Notes: generated by a model from the letters alone, not told the origin. Shown: positions 1 through 7,988, counted from the first letter of the stretch. The stretch is 29,698 nucleotides of DNA from an uncultured cyanobacterium (GCA_902495705.1 CABUXT010000029.1:1-29698); one strand, 5' to 3'. Program-made: numbers and translations.

Positions 1-45
1 CTCGTTGGAATTAAGAATAGCTGGAAGTATGAAAAAGATTTTTAA
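1..45 (+). CDS. possible 3' end of a gene cut by the window edge
   Basis: Frame 1 is open from the first base to a TAA at 43-45 and would encode only the last 14 residues (LVGIKNSWKYEKDF). A second forward frame is also open for about 19 codons, so the choice is weak. No family can be named. The rest of the gap, 46-728, holds no convincing gene: it carries the repeat cluster described separately and a short hairpin next to ruvA. Confidence 0.2.
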   Translation, partial: LVGIKNSWKYEKDF

Positions 46-187
46 TTTATATATGTATTAAAGCGGAAATGAGGGAGCGGTACAATTAAACAGGCGGCTT
101 ATTTGGAGGTTAGACACTTGGGTAGGGTGGGGTGGTAAATGATAATAAACATTTTTGACTGTTTCATTGGCTATCCATTTGATTTTA

Positions 188-580
188 GTCATGCTGAACT
201 TGTTTCAGCATCTCAAATTTAACATATTACTCTTATGCAAAATTTGTAATATTAGAGACCCTGAAACGCCGAGTAGGAACAGAATATTACGTTTCGATTT
301 CATCTCAACTCATATTCTAGTCAGTTCAGGGTGACCATTTTGTTAAGTTAGAGATTCTGAATAGCAAGAAAATTATGTGTTCACAATGTTCACACAAATT
401 TTCTAAGCATTCAGAATGACATGTTCTTTTTAGGAGTGGACATTTTGTCCTAGGTGTATGGCTTTAGTTTTTTTAAATTGACATATGTGTAGGGGATTAC
501 GACGTCACTTTGTTCCTGCTGTTCAGGGTGACATTGCCTGATATGTTCAATTAGAGATTCTGAAACGAGTTCAGAATGAC
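188..580. repeat. cluster of hairpin repeats (CTGAA family)
   Basis: Four related hairpins and one half element lie in this gap. At 188-216 GTC-ATGCTGAA pairs with TTCAGCAT-CTC. At 254-335 GACCCTGAA and TTCAGGGTGAC enclose about 54 bp that contain a smaller AGAATAT/ATATTCT palindrome. At 351-420 a 70-bp element of the AGATTCTGAATAGCAAG type has long arms that pair (AAGAAAATT with AATTTTCT). At 553-580 a short GAGATTCTGAA/TTCAGAATGAC hairpin occurs. The half element at about 493-531 reads GATTACGACGTCACTT and ends TTCAGGGTGAC. The segment 188-267 closely matches 21673-21750, including the unpaired spacer. Confidence 0.85.
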
Positions 581-693
581 AGTTAAAATTTTTTAATCAT
601 GTCATTTCTGTACATGTTCTTTTTAAGGGGCGGACATTTGACCTAGGTGTTCGGCTTCAAGCTTTTAGCTTTTACAATGACATATATTAATTG

Positions 694-716
694 TCGGCTT
701 AGTAAAGCTGACCTAC
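694..716. repeat. short GTCGGCTT hairpin downstream of ruvA
   Basis: GTCGGCTT and AAGCTGAC flank a 4-nt loop. On the minus strand this is the first structure after the ruvA stop codon. Near-identical hairpins occur at 13174-13195, just past uvrB, and at 24044-24065. There is no strong T tract, so a role as an intrinsic terminator is uncertain. Confidence 0.6.
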
Positions 717-728
717 GTTGTCCTTGGC

Positions 729-1355
729 TTATATAGACAGGATTTTTAGGGAGTCTTTTAGGATTTCTTCGGCGGAGGCGGTTTGTGGAAGTTTTGCCAA
801 AACTTGTCCTATTGCGCCTGATACTTCTTCTTTTGTATAACCAAGTGAGAGCAGTACCATTTGTGCATCTTCGGCATTTTGAGAGTTTGTACAAGTTGTG
901 CAGCTACCCTGTTTTATTTGAGTGTTGCCACCTTGGTATGATGTTAATTTATCTTTCAGTTCAAGGATAATTTTTTGTGCAAGTTTTGGTCCAACGCCTT
1001 TTGCACGTGTTAATTCTTTATAATTTTCATCCAAAACAAAGCCTACCAAATCAGAAACTTCAAACGAATTAAGCAATGTAATTGCCATTTTTGTTCCAAC
1101 GCCTGAAACTGATGTCAGGATGTTAAAAATATCGCGGTCTTCGCGTTTTAAAAATCCGCAAAGGCTCATTTTGTCTTCTCTATGGATTAGTACGGTATAT
1201 AATTTTAGTGTTTCGCAAAGTTCAGGCAATATCGCAAAATCTCTATCCATAATTTCCAACAGATAGCCAACGCCGTTTGATGTTTCGATTGTTGCAAAGC
1301 AGCCCTTGCTGTTTGAAACTTTGTATGCGAACTGTCCTTTTATATAATCGTACAT
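729..1355 (-). CDS. ruvA: Holliday junction branch migration protein RuvA
   Basis: RuvA binds four-way DNA junctions as a tetramer and loads the RuvB motor during recombinational repair. The 208-residue length is usual for the family. An N-terminal OB-fold region is followed by two helix-hairpin-helix motifs, VSGVGTKMA (about 83-91) and AKGVGPKLA (about 118-126). A linker and the small C-terminal domain that contacts RuvB (around EDAQMVLLSLGY, about 162-173) complete the protein. It lies 9 bp downstream of dnaA on the same strand, so the two are probably cotranscribed. RuvB and RuvC are not in the window. A GTCGGCTT hairpin follows the stop codon. Confidence 0.96.
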   Translation of the reverse strand: MYDYIKGQFAYKVSNSKGCFATIETSNGVGYLLEIMDRDFAILPELCETLKLYTVLIHREDKMSLCGFLKREDRDIFNILTSVSGVGTKMAITLLNSFEVSDLVGFVLDENYKELTRAKGVGPKLAQKIILELKDKLTSYQGGNTQIKQGSCTTCTNSQNAEDAQMVLLSLGYTKEEVSGAIGQVLAKLPQTASAEEILKDSLKILSI

Positions 1356-1364
1356 ATTCCCCTC

Positions 1365-2789
1365 TTATTTTTTTAGTAAAGTTTTGATATCATCAATAGT
1401 TTGCGGCAATTCGATATCAGTTTTCAATTTGTCTTCCACAAGGTCACAAGAGTACATAATTGTCGTGTGTTTTTTAGAAAAATATTCGCCAATATTTTCA
1501 TAGCTCATTTGGAGCATTTCTCGTGCCAAATATACCGCCAAGTGTCTTGCCTGTGCTATTTTTTGTTGGCGCGCGGTGCTTTGCAAATCTTTTACCGTAA
1601 TATCAAAATATTGTGCCACTGTTTTAGCGATTTTTTCAATGGTTAAATCTTTTTTGCGAACTTCACAATTCAGCGCTTTTTGGGCAAGTTCCAAGGTTAC
1701 ACCGACACCTGTAAATTCAGCATAAGCACTTACTTTATTAAATGCGCCTTTTAGTTCTCTGACATTATTTACAAAATTATCTGCGATGTAGCTAAACACG
1801 TCATCGTCAGCTTCGACTTCAAGTTCTTTTGCGTAAGCTTTTACGATTTCAAATCTTGTTTCAAAATCAGGTGGGACAATATCCACAACCAAGCCCATTT
1901 CAAACCTTGTTCTAAGTCTGTTATCAAGGGTTGGTATGTCTTTTGGAAGTCTGTCAGATGCGATTACGATTTGTTTATTATTAGTGTAAAGCGCTTCAAA
2001 TGTAGAGAAAAAGTCTTCCATCGTCTTCATTTTTGATTCGATAAATTGAATATCATCCATCAACAAAATATCAACATTTTGGAATTTTTGGTGAAATTTT
2101 CTCATCAATGATTGGTTACAGCCTTGGCGTTTTTTGCCGTTTGGAGTTTCGTTATATTGGAAACATTTCATCCATTCGTTGAAATAATCTTCCATTCTGA
2201 TATAACGGACTTTTAATTCAGGTTTGTTAAATATTATATAATGTCCGATTGCTTGCATAAGGTGAGTTTTGCCAAGTCCTGATGCCCCATATAAAAATAG
2301 CGGATTGAATTTTTTCGATGGGTTATTCGCTACAGAAAATGCTGCGTTATAAGCAAATCTTGAATTGTCACCGACTACAAAGTTTTCAAATTTCAAGTTT
2401 AAATTGAGGTTTGCGCTTGATTGCATTTGTGCCAAAGAAAGTTTTGCATCTTCGGCTTTTTTCTCTTCTTCGGTTTGTCCTGCGATTTGTTTTGATAATT
2501 CTTTTTTGCGAGCTTTGATGTATTTTTCAGCCAAATCAGGGTCGTAGCTTAGTGAAAATGTTGCACCTTCCCCAAGAATTTTGCGAACGGATTCTTTGAT
2601 TTTGTCCATCCAACTTTTTTTCAAAATATCGACAGCCATTTGGTGTGGAGAGAGTAAAACAAGCGTGTTGTTTTCGCAATCTACGGCTTCAAGTGGGGTA
2701 ATCCATGTTCCAAAAATATGTTCAGGCAGGTCTACTTCAAGTTCGTCCTTGACCTTGTTCCAAACTTCTTTAACCTCATTAATATCCAT
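1365..2789 (-). CDS. dnaA: chromosomal replication initiator DnaA
   Basis: DnaA is the AAA+ ATPase that opens the replication origin. The 474 residues show the full architecture: N-terminal domain I, a Lys/Glu/Gln-rich linker (about 95-130), the AAA+ core with Walker A GASGLGKTH (168-176) and Walker B LLMDDIQF (242-249), and the C-terminal DNA-binding domain with the signature around ARHLAVYLAREML and SKKHTTIMYSC. A short extra segment (about 212-228, NETPNGKKRQGC) sits before Walker B, where many DnaA proteins are shorter. The start ATG has no Shine-Dalgarno but has TAAAAT exactly 6 nt upstream, which suggests a leaderless message. No dnaN follows and no convincing DnaA boxes were seen nearby, so an adjacent origin is not supported. 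ruvA follows after 9 bp. Confidence 0.98.
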   Translation of the reverse strand: MDINEVKEVWNKVKDELEVDLPEHIFGTWITPLEAVDCENNTLVLLSPHQMAVDILKKSWMDKIKESVRKILGEGATFSLSYDPDLAEKYIKARKKELSKQIAGQTEEEKKAEDAKLSLAQMQSSANLNLNLKFENFVVGDNSRFAYNAAFSVANNPSKKFNPLFLYGASGLGKTHLMQAIGHYIIFNKPELKVRYIRMEDYFNEWMKCFQYNETPNGKKRQGCNQSLMRKFHQKFQNVDILLMDDIQFIESKMKTMEDFFSTFEALYTNNKQIVIASDRLPKDIPTLDNRLRTRFEMGLVVDIVPPDFETRFEIVKAYAKELEVEADDDVFSYIADNFVNNVRELKGAFNKVSAYAEFTGVGVTLELAQKALNCEVRKKDLTIEKIAKTVAQYFDITVKDLQSTARQQKIAQARHLAVYLAREMLQMSYENIGEYFSKKHTTIMYSCDLVEDKLKTDIELPQTIDDIKTLLKK

Positions 2790-2795
2790 ATTTTG

Positions 2796-2824
2796 ATTTT
2801 ACAATAAAAAATATTTCATTTGAA
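2796..2824 (-). promoter_or_regulatory. putative leaderless promoter of dnaA-ruvA
   Basis: On the minus strand TAAAAT (2801-2796) lies exactly 6 nt before the dnaA ATG. A weak -35, TTCAAA (2824-2819), sits 17 bp further upstream. Transcription would start at or next to the ATG. The same geometry occurs at recF, uvrB and the matrixin gene. Confidence 0.45.
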
Positions 2825-2882
2825 GGAAAAATAAATTTTTGTAATAAAGGCAATTTTTATTTTCAGGGGTATTTATAAATTT

Positions 2883-3407
2883 ATGCAAATCAGTAATTCT
2901 AACAGTTATACAAATTTTACATCTTTGCCAAAGTTTCAAATTAAAGTTGACGACAAATTGGTGCGCGGCAGGGCTGTTACTTGTCCTTACAATTTGTACA
3001 AGATGAAAATTGAAGGCATTACGCAAGTAATTGATTTGAGAAATTCTTCATTTGTCAGAAGACCGCTTGAAAGATTCTTTTGCAAAATTTTAGGGTTAAA
3101 GTATTTTAATTTTAAGTATCCGCATAGATTAAATAAACTGCCTGAAGAATCATTTTTTGAAAAAATAAACAAGACGATATTGAATAATGACGGCAAAACT
3201 TATATTCACTGTCAGTATGGAAAACGAAGAACCGGTATTAGTGTTGCGATATATGAAAATTTACATTGTAAAAAATCGAAATCTGAGGTTTTGGAGCATT
3301 TATTAAATTACGGATTTCAAGAAATTAGAGATAATGAAAATACAAGTAAAAGGATAAAATTGCAAAGCATTTATGATGATTTTATCAGAAAATATTATTC
3401 AAAATAA
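2883..3407 (+). CDS. small cysteine-type (dual-specificity/tyrosine) phosphatase
   Basis: This 174-residue protein carries the P-loop signature of cysteine phosphatases, HC-X5-R-TG (HCQYGKRRTG, catalytic Cys about 110, Arg about 116). Earlier conserved-looking segments are LVRGRAV and ITQVIDLRN, as in DSP/PTEN-like bacterial phosphatases. No signal peptide is evident. The N terminus (NSYTNFTSLPKF) is polar and unlike the core. The gene is divergent from dnaA across 93 bp and has its own terminator. No Shine-Dalgarno is present; TATTTA lies 7 nt before the ATG. The substrate, whether protein or small molecule, cannot be told from sequence. The phosphatase fold is fairly sure and the physiological role is unknown. 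Confidence 0.8.
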   Translation: MQISNSNSYTNFTSLPKFQIKVDDKLVRGRAVTCPYNLYKMKIEGITQVIDLRNSSFVRRPLERFFCKILGLKYFNFKYPHRLNKLPEESFFEKINKTILNNDGKTYIHCQYGKRRTGISVAIYENLHCKKSKSEVLEHLLNYGFQEIRDNENTSKRIKLQSIYDDFIRKYYSK

Positions 3408-3440
3408 AAGAGGTCAATTCTAATGAACTAACCTCTTTTT
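3406..3440. terminator. bidirectional intrinsic terminator
   Basis: AAAAGAGGT (3406-3414) pairs with ACCTCTTTT (3431-3439) and is followed by further T residues. It lies between the convergent phosphatase gene (its stop codon overlaps the left arm) and the prepilin peptidase gene. The A/T-rich arms allow termination on both strands. Confidence 0.75.
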
Positions 3441-3464
3441 TGAAATGTATTAAAAAGTTTTTTC

Positions 3465-4565
3465 TTAAAAACCTACAGTGAACATTGCAATCATTGCAGC
3501 TAAAATCATTGCAGGACCAAATGGAAGATACATACCGTCAGCTTCTGCATTATTTTTTAGACCGCAAATAAGTTCTCTGCAAGTAAACAAGCCGATTGCC
3601 AAAAGTACAACAAGGCTTGAAATATATGCGATTTTGTTTTCTAACCAGCCGTTTTGTTGAGCAAATAAATAGCCTAATGTGTAGATGATGAAAGTTGCAA
3701 GCGAACCTAGTGTAATCCAGTTTTTGTTTTTGATTAGTTTTTTCACAAATAGAGGTAGGGTGAAAACTATTTGGATAATTCCGCTTAATACTAAAATTGC
3801 TACAATAACTTTAAATATCGGTAAAAAGCTTGTATAAACGGCTGAACAACCGAGCATTGCGCCAAAAACAGTGCCAATACCTGCTGCTATATAAGAATCA
3901 CCTTCCCCAAATGCTCTGGTTCCAACAAGAACTAAACCAAGTCTTGAAACAGCTTCCATAATTAGAAATCCTAAAATTCCACCTGCAAGTGAATATAGAA
4001 TAGGGCAAGTCAGGAAGAAATTCAGGTCTAATTTAGGCATACCGTTTGCTTTTGAGTAAAGTACAAATGTTAGAATTGAATAGGTAATGCTATATAAAAC
4101 GCCAAGTACGATAACCGGAATAGTATGTGCATCTGCTACTTTCTTTTCCAAAATATCGGTTCCTGCAATCGCAATAAACAGGCATGTGATAATTAGTGAA
4201 AATATATATACAATCACTTGCATCCAGCTTATCGGATTCATTACGCTTAGACCAAATAGTGGGTCAAACGGAGTGCAAAATCTCAAGAACAAGCCGACAA
4301 ACAACAATCCTGTTAATAATTCAACTATCGGATATTGAATACTAATCGGTTCGTGGCAAAATCCGCATTTTCCTCTCAAAAAAATGTATGATAATACAGG
4401 AATATTGTGATACCACTTTAATGGTGTGTTGCATTTAGGACATTTTGATGCAGGAAAAACGATTGATTCTCCGCTCACTGTTCTAAGAATTACAACATTC
4501 ATAAAACTTCCGATGACCAATCCTATTATGAATATAAATGCTAAAACTACAAGAGAAAATGTCAT
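3465..4565 (-). CDS. prepilin peptidase / N-methyltransferase (A24 family, PilD-like)
   Basis: This is an inner-membrane aspartic protease that cleaves the leader of type IV pilins and pseudopilins, usually also methylating the new N terminus. The N-terminal domain has GSFMNVVILR and two CxxC pairs (Cys 42/45 and 67/70), the zinc-binding pattern of bifunctional PilD enzymes. The two catalytic aspartates are probably D137 (GTDILEKK) and D223 in GEGD. About eight hydrophobic segments are present. At 366 residues it is longer than the usual 250-290 because of a C-terminal extension with extra membrane segments. A strong Shine-Dalgarno AAAGGAGG (4578-4571) lies 5 nt before the ATG. It lies 26 bp downstream of the SigF-like sigma factor gene and is probably cotranscribed with it. 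Confidence 0.93.
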   Translation of the reverse strand: MTFSLVVLAFIFIIGLVIGSFMNVVILRTVSGESIVFPASKCPKCNTPLKWYHNIPVLSYIFLRGKCGFCHEPISIQYPIVELLTGLLFVGLFLRFCTPFDPLFGLSVMNPISWMQVIVYIFSLIITCLFIAIAGTDILEKKVADAHTIPVIVLGVLYSITYSILTFVLYSKANGMPKLDLNFFLTCPILYSLAGGILGFLIMEAVSRLGLVLVGTRAFGEGDSYIAAGIGTVFGAMLGCSAVYTSFLPIFKVIVAILVLSGIIQIVFTLPLFVKKLIKNKNWITLGSLATFIIYTLGYLFAQQNGWLENKIAYISSLVVLLAIGLFTCRELICGLKNNAEADGMYLPFGPAMILAAMIAMFTVGF

Positions 4566-4591
4566 GTCATCCTCCTTTTATATATCTCTTC

Positions 4592-5401
4592 TTATTTTAT
4601 TTCGATGTCATTATCTTCTGATAATTCGCTTTTAATTATGTAATATAATTTATTTAATGCTCTTTTTAAGATTCGCGAAACTTGAGTCGGCGAAACTTTT
4701 AAAACTTTAGAAATCTCTTTTCTTGATTCTCCATCAATATAGTACATTTGAATTGCAATTTTATCGTTCTGTTGGAGTTTGTTCAGTGCAAATTCAATGA
4801 TTTTTTTGTTTGCGTAAGTGTCTTCAAAACTTGATTCATCATTGTCTTGGATTCTATCCATTAGGGTTTCGCCGCCTTCTGAGGTGTATATGTTTTGGTC
4901 AAGAGAAATCATATTTTTAATCAATTCAATATTCATGATTTCTTCAACCTTATCAAAAGGCAAATTCACATACTTTGCAACTTCTTCAACTGTCGGAATT
5001 TTAGTGTTGTTTTCAGAAAGTTCATCAATCGCTTCTTTTACTTTAGACATATTGGCAATAGTCTCTCTCGGCGTTTTTACAAGATTTGCTTTATCTCTCA
5101 GATAGTGGAAAATCTTGCCCTTGATAACTTTGCTTACATAAGTTTTGAAACTTCCGCGCTCTTCCGGTTTATACGTTTCAATCGCTTTTAAAATTCCGAC
5201 CGCTCCGACTTGAATCAAATCATCTCGCGAAATATTTCCCGGGAGCGGATAGAACGATAGAACAATTTTCTTGACAAGTTTTAAGGTTTCTTCAATCAAT
5301 CTCAAATAGGCTACGTGTTTTTTCTTCACGTCGCTTTCGCTTTTGTATTCAAGAATTAATTCTTCAAGTTTTTCCAACTCTGAAATCTTTGTATTTGTCA
5401 T
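4592..5401 (-). CDS. group 3 sigma factor (SigF/FliA type)
   Basis: This is an alternative RNA polymerase sigma factor of the SigF/SigB/FliA group. Region 2 is clear (DDLIQVGAVGILKAIE, then GSFKTYVSKVIKGKI). Region 3 includes PTVEEVAKYVNLP, and region 4 ends in a helix-turn-helix (SRKEISKVLKVSPTQVSRIL). The open frame extends to 5434, but the start at 5401 (MTNTKISELEK, 269 aa) is preferred because a weak AAAGAG lies upstream of it and nothing precedes the longer start. It sits 26 bp before the prepilin peptidase gene. In Synechocystis SigF controls pilin expression and motility, so a role in pilus genes is a reasonable inference. No anti-sigma gene is adjacent. The subgroup assignment is less sure than the sigma-factor call. 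Confidence 0.9.
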   Translation of the reverse strand: MTNTKISELEKLEELILEYKSESDVKKKHVAYLRLIEETLKLVKKIVLSFYPLPGNISRDDLIQVGAVGILKAIETYKPEERGSFKTYVSKVIKGKIFHYLRDKANLVKTPRETIANMSKVKEAIDELSENNTKIPTVEEVAKYVNLPFDKVEEIMNIELIKNMISLDQNIYTSEGGETLMDRIQDNDESSFEDTYANKKIIEFALNKLQQNDKIAIQMYYIDGESRKEISKVLKVSPTQVSRILKRALNKLYYIIKSELSEDNDIEIK

Positions 5402-5497
5402 TGTTTTTTGCTCTTTATTTGTACAATATACCATGAGTTTAGGAATAATGCGAAATTTTAAATTTCGTTAATAATAAAGATTATTAAATATTTTTAT

Positions 5498-5506
5498 GCT
5501 ATTATC
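5498..5506 (+). promoter_or_regulatory. extended -10 promoter for gatC
   Basis: TGC-TATTAT matches an extended -10 (TGn-TATAAT, one mismatch) 24 bp before the gatC ATG, leaving room for the AGAAGGAG ribosome site. No good -35 is seen at the usual distance. Confidence 0.45.
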
Positions 5507-5529
5507 TCCATATAGAAGGAGCAAAACAA

Positions 5530-5811
5530 ATGATTACAGTAAAAGATGTAGAACATGTTGCAAAGCTTGCAAGATTAGAATTAACAGAAGAAGAAAAAGA
5601 GTTATATACAAAACAATTAGGTGATGTTTTGAAATACGTTGACCAAATGAATGAAGTTGACACATCAGATGTAAAACCAATGACTCAAGTAATTGATTTT
5701 GTAAACGTTATGAGAGAAGATGAACCTCATCAAGAAATTTCAAAAGAAGCATTGATGTCTAATGCTCCGGAAGAAGAAAACGGATTTTTCAAAGTTCCAA
5801 AAATTAACTAG
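5530..5811 (+). CDS. gatC: Asp-tRNA(Asn)/Glu-tRNA(Gln) amidotransferase subunit C
   Basis: GatC is the small bracing subunit of GatCAB, which converts misacylated Glu-tRNA(Gln) or Asp-tRNA(Asn) to the correct amide form. The 93-residue length is typical. Family features visible are VEHVAKLARLELTEEE at the N terminus, LGDVLKYVDQMNEVDTSDV in the middle, and the C-terminal MREDEP...LMSNAPEEENGFFKVPKI. The ribosome site AGAAGGAG lies 8-9 nt before the ATG. gatA and gatB are not in the window, which is common because the subunit genes are often scattered. pyrG follows after 119 bp holding a large hairpin. Confidence 0.97.
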   Translation: MITVKDVEHVAKLARLELTEEEKELYTKQLGDVLKYVDQMNEVDTSDVKPMTQVIDFVNVMREDEPHQEISKEALMSNAPEEENGFFKVPKIN

Positions 5812-5817
5812 TTTTAT

Positions 5818-5888
5818 TTAATAAGCGGTTGGGTAGATTTATAATCATAGTTATGATGTGTAAAAATATATACTCATCCGCTTATTAA
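5818..5888 (+). promoter_or_regulatory. large hairpin between gatC and pyrG
   Basis: TTAATAAGCGG (5818-5828) pairs perfectly with CCGCTTATTAA (5878-5888). After one mismatch the stem continues with TGGGTA against TACTCA (one G-T pair), giving about 17 bp. The apex contains a second small hairpin, ATCAT-AGTT-ATGAT (5844-5857). The right arm is followed by CTTTTATAG, a poor T tract. It may be a terminator for gatC, an attenuator or leader element for pyrG, or a processing site. The stem is seen directly; its role is inferred. Confidence 0.6.
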
Positions 5889-5930
5889 CTTTTATAGAAG
5901 GTATTTATAACTTTAGGAGTTCTATCAATT

Positions 5931-7535
5931 ATGACAAAATATATATTTGTAACAGGTGGTGTAGTTAGTTCGCTCGGCAAAGGTATCATTGCCGCATCTT
6001 TAGGTAAATTATTAAGAGCAAGAGATTACTCTGTAATTATTCAAAAATTTGACCCATATATAAATGTTGACCCAGGTACAATGAGTCCGTTTCAACATGG
6101 CGAGGTTTTTGTAACAGATGATGGTGCGGAAACTGATTTGGATTTGGGGCACTACGAAAGATTCACTGATACAAGTTTTGGTCAAGTTAATAACGTAACA
6201 TCAGGTAGAATTTATCAAGAAGTTATCAATAAAGAACGTCGTGGCGATTATTTAGGTGCAACCGTGCAGGTAATTCCGCATATTACAAATGAAATTAAGT
6301 CAAAAATTGTTGCAGCAACAAAACAATTTAACCCTGATTTTCATATTATTGAAATTGGCGGTACTATCGGTGATATTGAAAGTTTGCCGTTTATTGAGGC
6401 AATCAGACAATTTAAGTCAGAAATCGGTATCGGTAACGCGATTTCTGTACATTGTACTTTGTTGCCATATCTTCCGACTTCAGGCGAATTGAAAACAAAA
6501 CCGTCTCAACACAGTGTAAATGTTTTAAGAAGTTACGGTATTCAGCCTGAAATTCTTGTTTGTCGTACTTCAAAAGCTATTCCAAAGAGCGAAAGAGAAA
6601 AACTTGCGCTATTTTGTTCAGTTCCAAAGGATGCAGTAATTGAATGTCGTGATATGAAAACTATTTACGAAGTTCCTTTGGCATTGGAAGACCAAAATAT
6701 GTGTGCAGTTGTGTTGCAGATGTTAGGAATGGAAAACAGAACTCCAAATCTTGAGTCTTGGAGAAATTTAATCACAAGAATTAAAAATCCTGACAAATCC
6801 TTGAAGGTTGCAATTGCAGGTAAATATACAAAGTTATCAGATGCTTATATTTCAGTTGTGGAATCCCTAAAACACGCTGGGTACGCTGATTCTGCCTCAA
6901 TTGAAATTAAGTGGATAAATTCAGAAGAATGTGTAGAATATTCAAACTGCAAAAAGCTTTTAGCGGATGTTGATGCCGTTGTAGTGCCGGGAGGATTTGG
7001 CGTTCGTGGTATTGAAGGTAAATTAAATGTTATTCGTTACGCAAGAGAAAATAATTTGCCGTTCTTGGGCTTGTGCTTAGGTATGCAATGCGCGGTTATT
7101 GAATATGCAAGACATGTTGCAGGCTTAAAAGGTGCAAATTCAAAAGAGTTTGATGAAAATCCGACTTATCCTGTAATTGATATTATGCTTGAACAAAAAA
7201 ATGTTAAAGGCTACGGCGGTACAATGCGGTTAGGAGCTTATGAATGTCACTTGAAACCTGATTCTGTTGCGGCTAAAGCTTATGGTACAGAGATTATTTC
7301 AGAACGTCACAGACACCGTTACGAAGTAAACAATGAATATATTGAACAAATTGCTAATGCAGGTTTGGTATTTTCCGGCATGTCCCCTGATGGTATGTTG
7401 GCAGAAGTTGTGGAATTGCCTAAACTTGATTGGTTTGTGGCTTGTCAGTTCCACCCTGAGTTTAAATCTCGTCCTGATAGACCACATCCGTTGTTTAAAG
7501 GCTTAATTGACGCAGCCTTGAAACAGAAGAAGTAA
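5931..7535 (+). CDS. pyrG: CTP synthase
   Basis: PyrG aminates UTP to CTP using ATP and glutamine-derived ammonia. The 534 residues are full length. The N-terminal synthetase domain begins TKYIFVTGGVVSSLGKG, has the P-loop-like start and DPYINVDPGTMSPFQHGEV. The C-terminal class I glutamine amidotransferase domain has GGFGVRG (about 354-360), the nucleophile Cys382 in FLGLCLGMQ, and the His508/Glu510 pair in QFHPEF. TAGGAG lies upstream of the ATG. The upstream gap carries a long hairpin that could regulate it. After the stop codon comes a repeat cluster with no clear intrinsic terminator. Confidence 0.98.
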   Translation: MTKYIFVTGGVVSSLGKGIIAASLGKLLRARDYSVIIQKFDPYINVDPGTMSPFQHGEVFVTDDGAETDLDLGHYERFTDTSFGQVNNVTSGRIYQEVINKERRGDYLGATVQVIPHITNEIKSKIVAATKQFNPDFHIIEIGGTIGDIESLPFIEAIRQFKSEIGIGNAISVHCTLLPYLPTSGELKTKPSQHSVNVLRSYGIQPEILVCRTSKAIPKSEREKLALFCSVPKDAVIECRDMKTIYEVPLALEDQNMCAVVLQMLGMENRTPNLESWRNLITRIKNPDKSLKVAIAGKYTKLSDAYISVVESLKHAGYADSASIEIKWINSEECVEYSNCKKLLADVDAVVVPGGFGVRGIEGKLNVIRYARENNLPFLGLCLGMQCAVIEYARHVAGLKGANSKEFDENPTYPVIDIMLEQKNVKGYGGTMRLGAYECHLKPDSVAAKAYGTEIISERHRHRYEVNNEYIEQIANAGLVFSGMSPDGMLAEVVELPKLDWFVACQFHPEFKSRPDRPHPLFKGLIDAALKQKK

Positions 7536-7572
7536 TGGAATCTGTTCGGAATGACATGACTTTTTTTATATA

Positions 7573-7897
7573 GTCATTCTGAAAGGATTAAAAATCAAGT
7601 TGCGCAAACAACGTAGATTTTATCCTATTCAGAATCTATCAATGTTGTCACCCTGAACTTGTTTCAGGGGCTCTAATAGTACAAAAAGGTCTATGTCATT
7701 CTGAACAGCAGGAGCAGAGTGCGAAACGAAGTGGAGTCACGTTTGATGCGACTGCGTAGATTCAGAATCTTTTCCATTTAATAATTTTGCAAATGTTATT
7801 ATTGATAAATCCTGATTATTGAAAGGACCCTGAAATAAGTTCAGGGTGACATAGGTGCATGTGCGAGACTGGAGATTCCGAAACAAATTCGGAATGA
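7573..7897. repeat. cluster of five hairpin repeats between pyrG and the transporter
   Basis: Elements in order: 7573-7638, long-arm GTCATTCTGAAAGGATTAA type paired with TATCCTATTCAGAATC; 7647-7676, GTCACCCTGAA/TTCAGGGG; 7695-7773, GTCATTCTGAA and TTCAGAATC arms enclosing a GC-richer insert (GCAGGAGCAGAGTGCG...); 7825-7850, GACCCTGAA/TTCAGGGTGAC; 7872-7897, GAGATTCCGAA/TTCGGAATGA. An AT-rich module at 7769-7826 separates two of them and recurs at 18606-18663, and inverted at 23939-23997. A half element (TTCGGAATGACATGAC) directly follows the pyrG stop codon. No gene is seen in 7536-7925. Confidence 0.85.
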
Positions 7898-7925
7898 TAA
7901 TTTTTTACCCCCTTCAACTTCATAC

Positions 7926-7954
7926 TTGACCTTGGGCTATGTTAATAATATCAT
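7926..7954 (+). promoter_or_regulatory. sigma-70-type promoter of the sugar transporter gene
   Basis: TTGACC (7926-7931), 17 bp, TATCAT (7949-7954). The distance to the ATG at 7989 leaves about 28 nt of leader containing a run of G residues as ribosome site. The -35 box coincides with an apparent upstream TTG start, which argues against that start being real. Confidence 0.65.
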
Positions 7955-7988
7955 TGGCTTATTCGTTAGTTTATGGGGGGGATACTTA

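Noticed and set aside
139..222. Short forward frame starting ATGATAATAAAC
   Set aside because: It reads through the GTCATGCTGAA hairpin repeat and has no support beyond an ATG.
643..894. 83-codon open frame on the minus strand overlapping the 3' end of ruvA
   Set aside because: It overlaps the real ruvA in another frame and extends into repeat DNA; Arg/Ser-rich composition typical of a shadow frame.
1356..2882. Replication origin next to dnaA
   Set aside because: No cluster of TTATCCACA-like boxes and no dnaN were seen; AT-richness alone is not evidence in this genome.
7926..7988. Longer start (TTG) for the sugar transporter
   Set aside because: The TTG lies in the -35 box of a good promoter; the ATG at 7989 has the ribosome site.
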